NCBI RefSeq assembly: GCF_901875635.1
Contig: NZ_CABFMN010000119.1
Location: 1 to 34,638, forward strand
DNA length: 34,638 bases
Origin: Xylophilus ampelinus
GTDB lineage: Bacteria > Pseudomonadota > Gammaproteobacteria > Burkholderiales > Burkholderiaceae_C
Direction: 5' to 3'
Shown here: positions 22,051 to 30,523 of the stretch, one piece after another
How positions within the stretch are numbered: the first letter of the stretch is position 1
Layout of the letters: each line of letters begins with the position of its first letter
Position numbers and translations under genes: made by a program
Notes under the pieces: generated by a model
Database searches by the model: none
What the model saw: the letters and a program-made list of their open reading frames with translations, nothing else
What the model was told of the DNA's origin: nothing

Positions 22051-22850
22051 CGCGTGTCCGCCCCGTCGGCCGTGATGACCGGCGGCGGGTTGTACTTGAG
22101 GTGGCCGACGTAGCGCAGCGGGCGGTTCGCGGGGATCGACGGCACGTCGCCCTCGCGCATGTGCAGCAGGTCGGCCGGGCTCACCCAGCGCGGGTCGGCC
22201 GTGGTGATGGGCAGCCCGGCCTGGCGGTACGCCTCCAGCACGAACTGCGAGCAGAAGAACTGGTCGTCGCGGCTGGTGCCCAACTGCACGGTGGCCATGC
22301 CGTTGACGCAGAAGTTGCGTACCGCATCGGGCAGCAGCGGCAGTTCGCACATGCGGCGGTTGAGCACGAAGGGAGCCTGCAGCAGCACGCCGCCCGTGTT
22401 GTAGCGAGTGCCGACCTGCGACACCGCCCAGGCGCGCATCTGCTCGGCGTGAGAGGGCGTCACACCCGGCAGCCGGAAGGCGACCACCATCTGCTCCTCG
22501 GCCGTCACGGCCTCGAGCGGCCGGGCACGCACGCCGCTGCCCACCGCCTCGGCGACCTGCCCATCGCCGAGATAGAGCACGGCATGGCTCACCGGCGCGA
22601 AGGTGCCCAGGCGGATGCCGAAGGAATTCACCGTGGCGACGGATGTCAGCAGGATGTCGCCCGGCTCCAGCACCGCAGCGCTCACCAGCTCGCCGCCGTT
22701 GCCGGGCGCGATGCCCGAATGCTGGAAACGCACCCCCAGCGGCGCCTCGGCCGAAGGCGCCTGGATGCGCGAAGCGCAGCCGGCGAGGCCAACGACCAGG
22801 CCGACCAGCAGCGCCGCCGCACCTGCGCAGGCGCCGAAGAAGCCGCGCAT
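22047..22850 (-). CDS. YiiX-like permuted-papain (C92/NlpC-P60-like) lipoprotein
   Basis: The 267-residue protein has a lipoprotein signal with lipobox LAGC (Cys25). The catalytic layout is that of circularly permuted NlpC/P60-type proteases such as YiiX and YaeF. An early His stands in APVSHAVLYLGDG (His89), and the Cys follows in DDQFFCSQFVLEAYRQAG (Cys200). Such enzymes may cleave lipid or peptide amides, but no substrate is proven. The ATG at 22850 has GGAAGGG in front; an ATG six codons earlier lies inside the previous gene. It starts one base after the desaturase-like gene stops. Confidence 0.82.
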   Translation of the reverse strand: MRGFFGACAGAAALLVGLVVGLAGCASRIQAPSAEAPLGVRFQHSGIAPGNGGELVSAAVLEPGDILLTSVATVNSFGIRLGTFAPVSHAVLYLGDGQVAEAVGSGVRARPLEAVTAEEQMVVAFRLPGVTPSHAEQMRAWAVSQVGTRYNTGGVLLQAPFVLNRRMCELPLLPDAVRNFCVNGMATVQLGTSRDDQFFCSQFVLEAYRQAGLPITTADPRWVSPADLLHMREGDVPSIPANRPLRYVGHLKYNPPPVITADGADTR

Positions 22851-22851
22851 C

Positions 22852-23985
22852 TCAGCCCTTCCAGACAAAGGGGAACTTCAGTTGCTTGAAGAAGCCGTTG
22901 GGCACGTAGTCGCCCACCACGCCATAGCGCTCGGGCCAGAGCCGGTCGCTCTTCACGGCCGTGCCGAAGAGATAGTCCAGGAAGGCGTAGTGCGCCGCGT
23001 AGTTCTTGTCGATCGCCTCGTCGTCCTGGCTGTGGTGCCAGTGGTGGAAGTTGGGCGTGACGATGAGGTAGCGCAGCGGCCCCAGGCGCACGCTGACGTT
23101 GCAGTGGTTGAACACCGCCTGGAAGCCGACCACCACGATGTACGCGTCGATCACTTCCTTGGAGAAGCCCAGCACGTAGATCGGCGCCAGCACCAGCGTG
23201 CGGGTGATGAGCAGCTCCAGGATGTGCTGGCGCGAGCCGGCCATCCAGTCCATGCTCTTGACGCTGTGGTGCACGGCGTGCAGGCGCCACAGCAGCGGAA
23301 CCTCATGGTAGGCGCGGTGCGTCCAGTACTGCACCAGGTCGGCCACCAGGATGATCAGCAGCAGCCCGGCCCAGAAGGGCAGGTTGGCAATCCAGCCGCG
23401 GATGCCGTCGTTGGCCGCCCAGCCGAAGAACTTGTGCACCAACAGGTTGGTCGCCAGCAGCACGAAGCCGACGATCATGTGGTTGACGATGAAGTGGTGG
23501 AAATCGGTCTGCCACTCGGCGCGGAAGATCGGCTGGTCCTTGCGGTGGGCGAACAGCTTCTCGATGAAGATGAAGATCAGCGACGAACCCAGCAGGTCGA
23601 GGATGAACCAGTCCAGCCCGATGTAGGGCGTGCCGTCGGGGAAGTTCGGGTCCACGTTCACCTTGTGGCCGCCCAGCAGCGCGGCCGCCGCCACCAGCAG
23701 GAAGGCGAAGGACGAAAGCCAGCGTGTGCGGTTGAAGACGATGTTCACCAGCGCCAGTCCGCCCGCGATGACCATGGCCGTGAGCAGCACGTAGCGCATC
23801 GCGTCCACGTCGTAGCTCTTGCGCAGCTCGGGCGTGGTGAGGTACTGCGGGAAATGGAAGGCCAGTACCCCGAGGAAGCACAGGATCCCCAGGCTGAGCG
23901 CGATCACGCCGGTGACCAGGCCCTTGCCGCGTTCCAGTTCCCCGTGGCTCTCGGCCAGGTGGTTGAGTTTGTCGATGTCCAGCAT
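22852..23985 (-). CDS. Sterol desaturase / fatty acid hydroxylase family protein
   Basis: The 377-residue membrane protein carries the histidine clusters of the di-iron fatty-acid hydroxylase superfamily: HRAYHEVPLLWRLHAVHHS, NHCNVSVRLG and HHWHHS. These ligands normally bind two irons for O2-dependent hydroxylation or desaturation of lipids. Eight or so hydrophobic segments surround them, including an N-terminal pair (VIALSLGILCFLGVLAFHF). AAGGGGGCGG before the ATG is a strong ribosome site. It is the first gene of a packed trio with the YiiX-like lipoprotein and MarC, which points to membrane-lipid remodelling (inference). Confidence 0.9.
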   Translation of the reverse strand: MLDIDKLNHLAESHGELERGKGLVTGVIALSLGILCFLGVLAFHFPQYLTTPELRKSYDVDAMRYVLLTAMVIAGGLALVNIVFNRTRWLSSFAFLLVAAAALLGGHKVNVDPNFPDGTPYIGLDWFILDLLGSSLIFIFIEKLFAHRKDQPIFRAEWQTDFHHFIVNHMIVGFVLLATNLLVHKFFGWAANDGIRGWIANLPFWAGLLLIILVADLVQYWTHRAYHEVPLLWRLHAVHHSVKSMDWMAGSRQHILELLITRTLVLAPIYVLGFSKEVIDAYIVVVGFQAVFNHCNVSVRLGPLRYLIVTPNFHHWHHSQDDEAIDKNYAAHYAFLDYLFGTAVKSDRLWPERYGVVGDYVPNGFFKQLKFPFVWKG

Positions 23986-24037
23986 GTCCGCCCCCTTGCC
24001 CGTGCCGCCGGGCGCGGCCAGGATTCTAGGCGCGCCT

Positions 24038-25180
24038 TCAGGTCGCGGAAGGCGCGTGCCGCGCCTGCAGTCCGGCCAGCGGCCCCGGCGTCATCAGCAA
24101 TTGCGGCAGCTCGCGCAGGGCCGGCAGCGCCAGGTAGCCGTGCAGGTGGTGGAAATCCGGATCCGTGCCCAGCAGTTCGCCCAGTGCGGCCGGATCGTCC
24201 GGGAGCGTGCCTGCGACGGCGCGGTCGGCCAGACGCGCGCTCAGGTACGCGAGCGCGAATTCGGCGGCGCGCCCGGGCGGTGCTGCATCGACCGGTGTCA
24301 CCAGCAGACGATCGATCCAGGCCACCTCGTCGATCAGGTCGGTCGGCAGCTGCCAACCCTGCATCAGCAGGCGACCGAGTTCGGCGGCCGGCAGACCGAG
24401 CACCTGTTGCTGATCGCGGACGCGCGGCAGCAAGGCGTCGGGCTGCGCCAGTCGCTCGCCCGGGTAATGGCGGACCTGCAGCAGCACGGCGGCGAGGTGG
24501 CCGGTGAAGGACAGCAGCACCAGCGTGGACGCATTGGCAGGATCGGGCCACGACAGCCGTTGGGCGAGCTGCTGGGCCAGCTCGCTGCCCAGCGTGCTGG
24601 CCTCGCCCAGCGCCTCGAAGCTTCGTACCGCCTGCGGGTCGTCGGACTTGAAGGACTCGTCCAGCAGGTAGCGCAGGCAGATGTTGCGCACCGCGGTCAT
24701 GCCCAGTAGGGTGATTGCCTGGCCGATCTTGGTCACCGTGCCTGCCACTCCGTAGGCGGGCGAGTGCACCCGTGCCAGCACCTTGGCAGCCACCAGCGGC
24801 TCGTTACGGACCAGCTCGGCCAGATCGCTCGAATTGGCCTTCCAGATGAAGTCGTGGGACAGCAGTTGGTGCAAGGCACGCGGCGGTCGTGGAATGGATC
24901 GCAGTGCCTGCGCATGCCGTTCGAGCACCGGCGCGGGCAGGTCACGCGGCGTTTCCCACCGGAATTCCGCAAGCGCATCGGGCAGTGCCCGCGGCGCGAA
25001 GGTCGGAGGCCGCTCCGCGGTCGGTACGGGCGAGGCCGACACGGGCGTGGCGCGCGCAGGCGCCGCCGCAGTGCCGCGAGGCGTGCGCAGCGACGCAGCG
25101 CGACGGCTGCGTCCAAAGGCCCAACCGGCAGCGGCCAGGCCTGCGGCCCCCACTGCAAATCCCATCCAGCTTCCCGTCAT
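24038..25180 (-). CDS. HDOD-domain protein with N-terminal membrane anchor
   Basis: The 380-residue protein begins with a short membrane helix (GFAVGAAGLAAAGWAFG), then an Ala/Pro/Arg-rich linker of about 50 residues. The HDOD domain (about residues 100-290) shows LLSHDFIWKANSSDLAELVRNEPLVAAKVLARVHSPAYG and ITLLGMTAVRNICLRYLLDE. HDOD domains lack the catalytic HD pair of phosphohydrolases and serve as scaffolds in signalling. AAGGA lies before the ATG. It is a single gene with no signalling partner beside it. Confidence 0.88.
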   Translation of the reverse strand: MTGSWMGFAVGAAGLAAAGWAFGRSRRAASLRTPRGTAAAPARATPVSASPVPTAERPPTFAPRALPDALAEFRWETPRDLPAPVLERHAQALRSIPRPPRALHQLLSHDFIWKANSSDLAELVRNEPLVAAKVLARVHSPAYGVAGTVTKIGQAITLLGMTAVRNICLRYLLDESFKSDDPQAVRSFEALGEASTLGSELAQQLAQRLSWPDPANASTLVLLSFTGHLAAVLLQVRHYPGERLAQPDALLPRVRDQQQVLGLPAAELGRLLMQGWQLPTDLIDEVAWIDRLLVTPVDAAPPGRAAEFALAYLSARLADRAVAGTLPDDPAALGELLGTDPDFHHLHGYLALPALRELPQLLMTPGPLAGLQARHAPSAT

Positions 25181-25303
25181 GTGCGTCCTTCATGGTGGCT
25201 CGGAGGCGGCCGGACGGCGGACCGGCGTCGCGGCCTCGCCCGGCCGGCGCCGGTCTCCACGGATATCGGCACGAACGCGCGAAAGTTGAGCGGGACGCCG
25301 CCT

Positions 25304-26296
25304 TCAGTCCACCTGCGCGCCCGACTGGCGTACCAGTTCACCCCATTTGCCCGCTTCTCGGACGCCGAAGGCAGTGAACTCATCGCCGTGGGTGTTGATG
25401 CCTTCCAGACCCTGCGATGTGAGCCGCGCCTGGGTCTCGGGTGCGCCCAGCGCGGACCGCGTCGCCTCGCGCAGCCGCGCCAGCACCGGGGCCGGCGTCG
25501 CGGCCGGTGCGTAGACCATGAACCAGGCCACCAGATCGAAGGGCTGGCCGGTCTGTGCCTGAAGCGTCGGCACCTCGGGCGCGGCCTGGCTGGGCCTGGC
25601 GCTCGACACCCCCAGCGCCCGCAGCTTGCCGGCCTTGATCTGCGGCAGCACCGCGGCCGGGTGGTAGAACATGAACTGCACCTGGCCGGCCATCACGTCC
25701 GACAGGCCGACCGCGCCGTCCTTGTAGGGCACGTGCACCATCTGGCCGCCCAGGACGCGGCGCAGCAGGTCGCCCGCCAGATGGCCCGAGGTGCCGTTGC
25801 CGGCCGATGCGAAGCTGATGCCGGGCGCGCGCGCCGAGGCGGCGCGCAGGTCCTGCAGCGACTGGAAGGGCGAGCCCGCCGCGACGACCAGAAGCGTCGG
25901 CGTCTGGCCCACGAAGCCCAGGGGCGAAAAATCCCGTGCCGCGTCGTAGGGGAGCTTGCGGTAGAGGGCAGGATTGATTGCATGCGTGCCGACGGTCCCC
26001 ATGACCAGCGTGTAGCCGTCGGCCGGCGCGCGCGCCACGGCTTCGGTGCCGATCACGCCGCCGCTGCCGGCGCGGTTCTCGACCACCACCGTCTGGCCCA
26101 GTTGCCGGCCCATCGCCTCGGCCACCACGCGGGCCACGGTGTCGGTGGAGGTGCCGGGGCCGAAGGGCACGACCATGCGCAGGGGGCGCGTCGGGAAGTC
26201 GGCGGCCGCCTGGGCCTGGGCAGCCGAGGGCAGCATCGCGGCCAGCGCCGGCCAGGCGGCGCGCAGCAGGGCGCGACGAGCGGATTGAAAGCGCAT
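25304..26296 (-). CDS. Bug/TctC-family periplasmic binding protein
   Basis: The 330-residue exported protein has signal peptide RALLRAAWPALAAMLPSAAQAQA. The Bug pattern is PLRMVVPFGPGTSTDTVARVVAE, followed by VVVENRAGSGGVIG and VPYKDGAVGLSDVMAGQVQFMF. The ATG at 26296 has GAGGAGAC upstream; 15 earlier codons lack support. It follows the dioxygenase gene by 128 bases and probably serves uptake of an aromatic or related acid used by that enzyme (inference). Confidence 0.93.
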   Translation of the reverse strand: MRFQSARRALLRAAWPALAAMLPSAAQAQAAADFPTRPLRMVVPFGPGTSTDTVARVVAEAMGRQLGQTVVVENRAGSGGVIGTEAVARAPADGYTLVMGTVGTHAINPALYRKLPYDAARDFSPLGFVGQTPTLLVVAAGSPFQSLQDLRAASARAPGISFASAGNGTSGHLAGDLLRRVLGGQMVHVPYKDGAVGLSDVMAGQVQFMFYHPAAVLPQIKAGKLRALGVSSARPSQAAPEVPTLQAQTGQPFDLVAWFMVYAPAATPAPVLARLREATRSALGAPETQARLTSQGLEGINTHGDEFTAFGVREAGKWGELVRQSGAQVD

Positions 26297-26424
26297 CGAT
26301 GTCTCCTCGTGGTGTCGTTCAGTGGCCGGCCTGGGCCCCACCGCCGACCATGCGGCCGATGCGCCCCGGACGCGTGCTGCTGACGAGCGTGTGAAGAAAG
26401 GGGCGGGACGACGCGGTCACCGGC

Positions 26425-27315
26425 TCATTCCCGTTGCGGCGCCAGGCGGAAGTCATACTGCGCGGTCCAGTAGGGCACGGCCATCGTGCGGCCGCCCTCC
26501 GCGCCGGCCGGCTTCTTCTCGAAGGGCACGACCAGCGCCGGCCGCACGCCGAACACCACGTCGGTGTCGAGGTACGGGCTGTCGGCGACGAACAGGTGCG
26601 TCGTCACCGGCACGTGGCCCGGTGCCGAGACGATCATGTGGATGTGGCCGGGCCGGTTGGGGTCGCGGCCCAGGCGGTCGATCATGCGGCCCACCGGCCC
26701 GTCCATCGGGATCGGGTAGTAGCTCGGCCGGATCGACCAGAACCAGTAGCGGCCCTCGGCGTCGGTGCGGATGCGGCCGCGGGCGAGCATCTGGTCGTTG
26801 CCTTCCATCTGCATGTCGTAGACCCCTTCGCCGTCGCCCGACCAGATGTCCAGCAGCGCACCGGCCAGCGGCCGGCCTTCGGTGTCGAGCACGCGGCCGC
26901 TGTAGAAGGCCGGCTCGCCCGGCACGCCTTCACCGAGGTCGTCGCCCAGCGCACGCTCCGGTGCGCCCTCCCAGTAGTAGGGGCCCTGCACCGTGGCCTC
27001 GGTCGCGGGCGTCGCGCCGGTGGCGGAGGCGCGCGACTGCGCCAGTGCCACCACCAGCATCGACACCCCGAGCGTGTCCGACAGAAGGATGAACTCCTGC
27101 CGCTTCGGGTCGCAGGTCTTGCCGGTGGCGGTGAGGAACTCGATGGCCTGGATCCATTCCTCCGGCTGCAGGTCGACCGCGCGCACGAAGTCGTGCAGGC
27201 GCGTGACGAGCTCGCTCATGATGTGCTTGAAGCGCGCATCCTTGGCGCCTTCGAGGGTGGCGAGGACTTCGCGCGTGAGTTCGGGCGCGCAGGCCTGGGG
27301 CGTGTGGGTGCTCAT
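26425..27315 (-). CDS. Intradiol ring-cleavage dioxygenase (hydroxyquinol/catechol 1,2-type)
   Basis: This Fe(III) enzyme opens catechol-like rings between the two hydroxyls to give cis,cis-muconate or maleylacetate-type products. The 296 residues include the N-terminal helical region of catechol 1,2-dioxygenases and PYYWEGAPE. Four iron ligands can be placed by spacing: Tyr166 in GVYDMQ, Tyr200 in SYYPIPMDG, and His224 and His226 in RPGHIHM. The sequence is closest in feel to hydroxyquinol 1,2-dioxygenases, but the exact substrate is unsure. It is divergent from a LysR gene, the standard control for such enzymes, and followed by a Bug protein. No muconate-pathway genes are adjacent. Confidence 0.9.
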   Translation of the reverse strand: MSTHTPQACAPELTREVLATLEGAKDARFKHIMSELVTRLHDFVRAVDLQPEEWIQAIEFLTATGKTCDPKRQEFILLSDTLGVSMLVVALAQSRASATGATPATEATVQGPYYWEGAPERALGDDLGEGVPGEPAFYSGRVLDTEGRPLAGALLDIWSGDGEGVYDMQMEGNDQMLARGRIRTDAEGRYWFWSIRPSYYPIPMDGPVGRMIDRLGRDPNRPGHIHMIVSAPGHVPVTTHLFVADSPYLDTDVVFGVRPALVVPFEKKPAGAEGGRTMAVPYWTAQYDFRLAPQRE

Positions 27316-27395
27316 GGGTGTGTCTCCGTCTTCGTCATGGGTGTCGTCCGCGGGCCGGTAGCATCGGCCTCCCGCCCGCGCGCGCCGCGATCTTC

Positions 27396-28319
27396 ATGGA
27401 ACTGCGTCATCTCCGCTATTTCGCTGCCCTGGCCGAGTGCCTGAACTTCACGCGCGCCGCGCAGCGGATGCACGTCACGCAGTCCACGCTCTCGCACCAG
27501 ATCCGCCAGCTCGAGGAGGAACTGGGGCGGCCGCTGTTCGACCGCATCGGGCGCAAGGTGCTGCTGACCGAGGCGGGGGAGTCCTTCCTCGGCTATGCCG
27601 CCAAGGCGCTGCGCGAGGTGGACCAGGGCCTCAACGAGCTGCGCAGCGGCTCGGCGGCGCTGAGCGGCGAACTGCGCATCGGGGCCACGCCCACCTTCAG
27701 CATGGAGTTCCTGCCCGAATGCCTGGCGCGCTTCATGGCCCGGCATCCGGAGGTCAAGATCGTGGCGGAAGAACTCTCGGCGCAGGACATCGCCAGCGGC
27801 CTGCTGGCCGAGCGGCTGGACCTGGGCGTGTCGTACCAGCCGGCCGAGACCGACGCGCTGTGGTTCGAGCCGCTGCGCAGCGAGGAGATGGTGCTGGTGG
27901 TCGGCCGGTCGCACCCCTTCGCCCAGCGCAGGCGCGTGCGTATGGTCGAACTGCACCGCCAGCCCCTGGTGCTGCTCACACCCGGCTTCGCCACGCGGCG
28001 GCTGCTCGACGAGTGCTTCCGCCACTGCGGCGCCGAGCCGCTGGTGGCGGTGGAGATGAATGCGGTGATGCCGATGCTCGGCCTCGTGGCTCGCACGGGG
28101 CTGGCCACCATCGTGTCCGAACACGCCCTGCCGGTGCGTGAGGACCTCGCGGCCGTGCCGCTGGAAGAGCCCACGCCCGTGCGCACGCCCGGCCTGCTGT
28201 GGAAGCAGCGCCCGCGCCAGAGCGCCGCCCTGCGTGCGCTGGCAGCCGAGATCCGCCGCATGGCGCTGCGTCGCAGCCGCCGGGCGGCCGACCCAGAAGA
28301 CGCCCCCGGCGCAACCTGA
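27396..28319 (+). CDS. LysR-family transcriptional regulator
   Basis: The 307-residue regulator begins MELRHLRYFAALAECLNFTRAAQRMHVTQSTLSHQIRQLEEELG, a textbook LysR winged helix. A periplasmic-binding-like ligand domain follows from about residue 90 (GELRIGATPTFSMEFLPECLARF). The ATG at 27396 starts the canonical motif; the longer frame upstream overlaps the divergent dioxygenase promoter. It likely regulates the dioxygenase gene 80 bases away. It is convergent with the CaiB gene. Confidence 0.95.
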   Translation: MELRHLRYFAALAECLNFTRAAQRMHVTQSTLSHQIRQLEEELGRPLFDRIGRKVLLTEAGESFLGYAAKALREVDQGLNELRSGSAALSGELRIGATPTFSMEFLPECLARFMARHPEVKIVAEELSAQDIASGLLAERLDLGVSYQPAETDALWFEPLRSEEMVLVVGRSHPFAQRRRVRMVELHRQPLVLLTPGFATRRLLDECFRHCGAEPLVAVEMNAVMPMLGLVARTGLATIVSEHALPVREDLAAVPLEEPTPVRTPGLLWKQRPRQSAALRALAAEIRRMALRRSRRAADPEDAPGAT

Positions 28320-28338
28320 GCAACGGGCCATCGCCGCC

Positions 28339-29490
28339 TCAGCGCCCGGCCTGCAGGCGCCCGCGCAGCGGGCCCAGCACCTCTTCGTTGTCCTGGCCCA
28401 GCAGCGGCGGGGCGCTCACCTCGAGGCTACGTTCACCGTCGAAGCTCACGGGCGAGCGCACCGTGCGCCAACGCCCGCCTTCGGGGTGCGGCGCGTCGAT
28501 GGTCAGCTGCAGGTGTTTGGCCTGCGGATCCTCCAGCGCTTCGCTGGTGTCGTACATGGGCGCGTGCGGCACGTCCAGTGCCTCGAGGCGCGCGCACCAG
28601 TGCGAACGCGGATGCTGCGCGAAGGCCTCGCCCAGGATGCGGATCAGCGCGTCCTGGTGGGCGATGCGACCTTCGCGGTCGGCAAAGCGCGGGTCCTTGA
28701 AGATGTCGGGGCGCTCGATCGCATCGGCCAGGCCTTGCCAGAACTTCTCGGGCGATGACATGTGCAGCGCGATCCATTCGCCGCCCTGGCACTCCAGCAC
28801 ATAGGACTGCGACACGCTGGGCCGGCTGAAGGGGCCCATCACCTCGCCTTCGGAGAAGTAGTGCGTGAAGGCGTCGAGGTTGAAGTGGCACATCGCCTCC
28901 AGCATCGACACCTCGACGCGGCGGCCGACGCCGGTGCGCTGGCGCTCCAGCAGCGCGCCGAGGATGCCGTAGGCGGCATAGAAGCCGGTCATCGCGTCGG
29001 CCAGCGCCGGGCCCACCACGCGCGGGTTGGCCGGGTTGATCAGCAGCCGCAGGTAGGCGCTCGCGGCCTGTGCGACCGTGTCGTAGGCCGGTCGCCCGGC
29101 GGCAGGGCCATCCTGGCCGAAGCCGCTGATCGCGCAATACACCAGCCGCGGGTTCAGGCCGTGCAGCCGCTCCCAGCCCGCGCCCAGACGATCGGCCGCG
29201 CCGGGCCGGAAGTTCTGCAGGTACACGTCGGCGCCGCGCACCAGTTCGTCGAAGGCGGCAGCGTCCTCGGCGTTCTTGGTGTTGAGCGTGATGCTCTTCT
29301 TGTTGCGGTTGTAGGTCTGGAAATGCGGGCTGTACAGCCCGCCGCGGAAGGCGCGGAACGGGTCGCCGCTGCCTGGCTGTTCGATCTTGATCACCTCGGC
29401 GCCCAGGTCGGCGAGCAGCATGCCCGCCGCCGGGCCGGTGATGAAAGTGCCCTGTTCGAGCACCGTGACGCCTTCGAGTACTTTGGCCAT
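28339..29490 (-). CDS. CaiB/BaiF-family CoA-transferase
   Basis: The 383-residue class III CoA-transferase moves CoA between carboxylic acids. It has the N-terminal LEGVTVLEQGTFITGPAAGMLLADLGAEVIKIE and the family stretch FDELVRGADVYLQNFRPGAADRLG. The likely catalytic Asp is in PALADAMTGFYAAYG (Asp165). It is the last gene in an operon with a citryl-CoA-lyase-like enzyme and a Bug protein, starting 22 bases after the Bug stop. The natural acid is unknown; the operon suggests that an imported acid is first activated to its CoA thioester. Confidence 0.93.
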   Translation of the reverse strand: MAKVLEGVTVLEQGTFITGPAAGMLLADLGAEVIKIEQPGSGDPFRAFRGGLYSPHFQTYNRNKKSITLNTKNAEDAAAFDELVRGADVYLQNFRPGAADRLGAGWERLHGLNPRLVYCAISGFGQDGPAAGRPAYDTVAQAASAYLRLLINPANPRVVGPALADAMTGFYAAYGILGALLERQRTGVGRRVEVSMLEAMCHFNLDAFTHYFSEGEVMGPFSRPSVSQSYVLECQGGEWIALHMSSPEKFWQGLADAIERPDIFKDPRFADREGRIAHQDALIRILGEAFAQHPRSHWCARLEALDVPHAPMYDTSEALEDPQAKHLQLTIDAPHPEGGRWRTVRSPVSFDGERSLEVSAPPLLGQDNEEVLGPLRGRLQAGR

Positions 29491-29512
29491 GAACGATGTG
29501 TGTGGAAGCGGG

Positions 29513-30478
29513 TCAGTCGAGCCGGATGTTGCGGGCCTTGACGATGCGGCCGTAGATGTCGGAATCGCGCCGCACCATGGCGGCCATCTCGTCGCGGCTC
29601 GCGCCCAGCGGCTCGGAGTTGAGGTCGGTGATGCGCTTGCGCATCTCGGGGTCCTGGCTGGCGGCCAGGAAGGTGGCGTGCAGCCGCTCCACGATGGCCG
29701 GCGGCGTGGCGGCCGGCGCCCACAGCCCGTGCCACGACATCATCGACAGCTGCGGCACCTGCTCGGCGAAGGTTGCGACGTTGGGCATCGCCGGATGGCG
29801 TGCCGGGCCCGAATAGGCCAGCGCCTTGACCTTGCCCGAGGCAATGAGCGGGTAGGCCGAGGCCATCGGCTCCAGCACCAGGTCCACCTGGCCGCCGATC
29901 AGCTCCGGCACCGGCGTCGTGCGGTAGGGCACGTGGATCATGTGGGTCTTGGTCTCGTCCTTGAACCATTCCATGATCAGGTGCGAGGGGCTGCCGGCGC
30001 CGTACGAGGCGTGCGTGATAGTCCCCGGTTTCGCACGCGCCTGTTCCAGCAGCGCCTGCAGCGAGTCGGCCTTGAAGCTCGGCCCGGCGATCAGCACCAG
30101 GCCCTGGCGCATGGTGGTGGCCAGCGGCACCAGGTCCTTCTCGGCGTCGAAGGGCAGCTTGCCGTAGATCGACGGATTGATGGTGAAAGCCGTGGACACG
30201 TTGTAGAGCACGGTGTACCCGTCGGCCGGCGCCTTGGCCACGGCGTCGGTCGCCAGGTTGCCGGCCGAGCCGGGCTTGTTGTCGATCACGAAGGGCGTGT
30301 TGAGCTTGCGCGAGGCGTATTCGCCGTACATGCGCGCGAACACGTCGGGCGGCGTGCCGGCCGCGAAGCCGACCACGATGCGCACCGGCTTGTTGGGCCA
30401 CGCCGCAGTCTGTGCATGCGACGGTGAGAGGGCGGCCAGGGCCAGGCCGGCGGCCGCGAGGGCTGCTGGGAATTTCAT
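29513..30478 (-). CDS. Bug/TctC-family periplasmic binding protein
   Basis: The 321-residue protein has a signal peptide (ALAAAGLALAALSPSHAQT). Mature Bug motifs follow: KPVRIVVGFAAGTPPDVFARMYGEY, FVIDNKPGSAGNLATDAV and VPYRTTPVPELIGGQVDLVLE. It sits between the citryl-CoA-lyase-like and CoA-transferase genes and should bind the acid that those enzymes process. It is the fourth Bug protein of the window. Confidence 0.93.
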   Translation of the reverse strand: MKFPAALAAAGLALAALSPSHAQTAAWPNKPVRIVVGFAAGTPPDVFARMYGEYASRKLNTPFVIDNKPGSAGNLATDAVAKAPADGYTVLYNVSTAFTINPSIYGKLPFDAEKDLVPLATTMRQGLVLIAGPSFKADSLQALLEQARAKPGTITHASYGAGSPSHLIMEWFKDETKTHMIHVPYRTTPVPELIGGQVDLVLEPMASAYPLIASGKVKALAYSGPARHPAMPNVATFAEQVPQLSMMSWHGLWAPAATPPAIVERLHATFLAASQDPEMRKRITDLNSEPLGASRDEMAAMVRRDSDIYGRIVKARNIRLD

Positions 30479-30523
30479 GGTTCTTGTCTCCTGTGTTGTC
30501 TGTCTTGCCGGATGCGGTCTCGG

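Noticed and set aside
22603..24507. 634-residue plus-strand open frame
   Set aside because: Antisense to the lipoprotein, desaturase and HDOD genes; low-complexity His/Gln/Val-rich translation without a domain.
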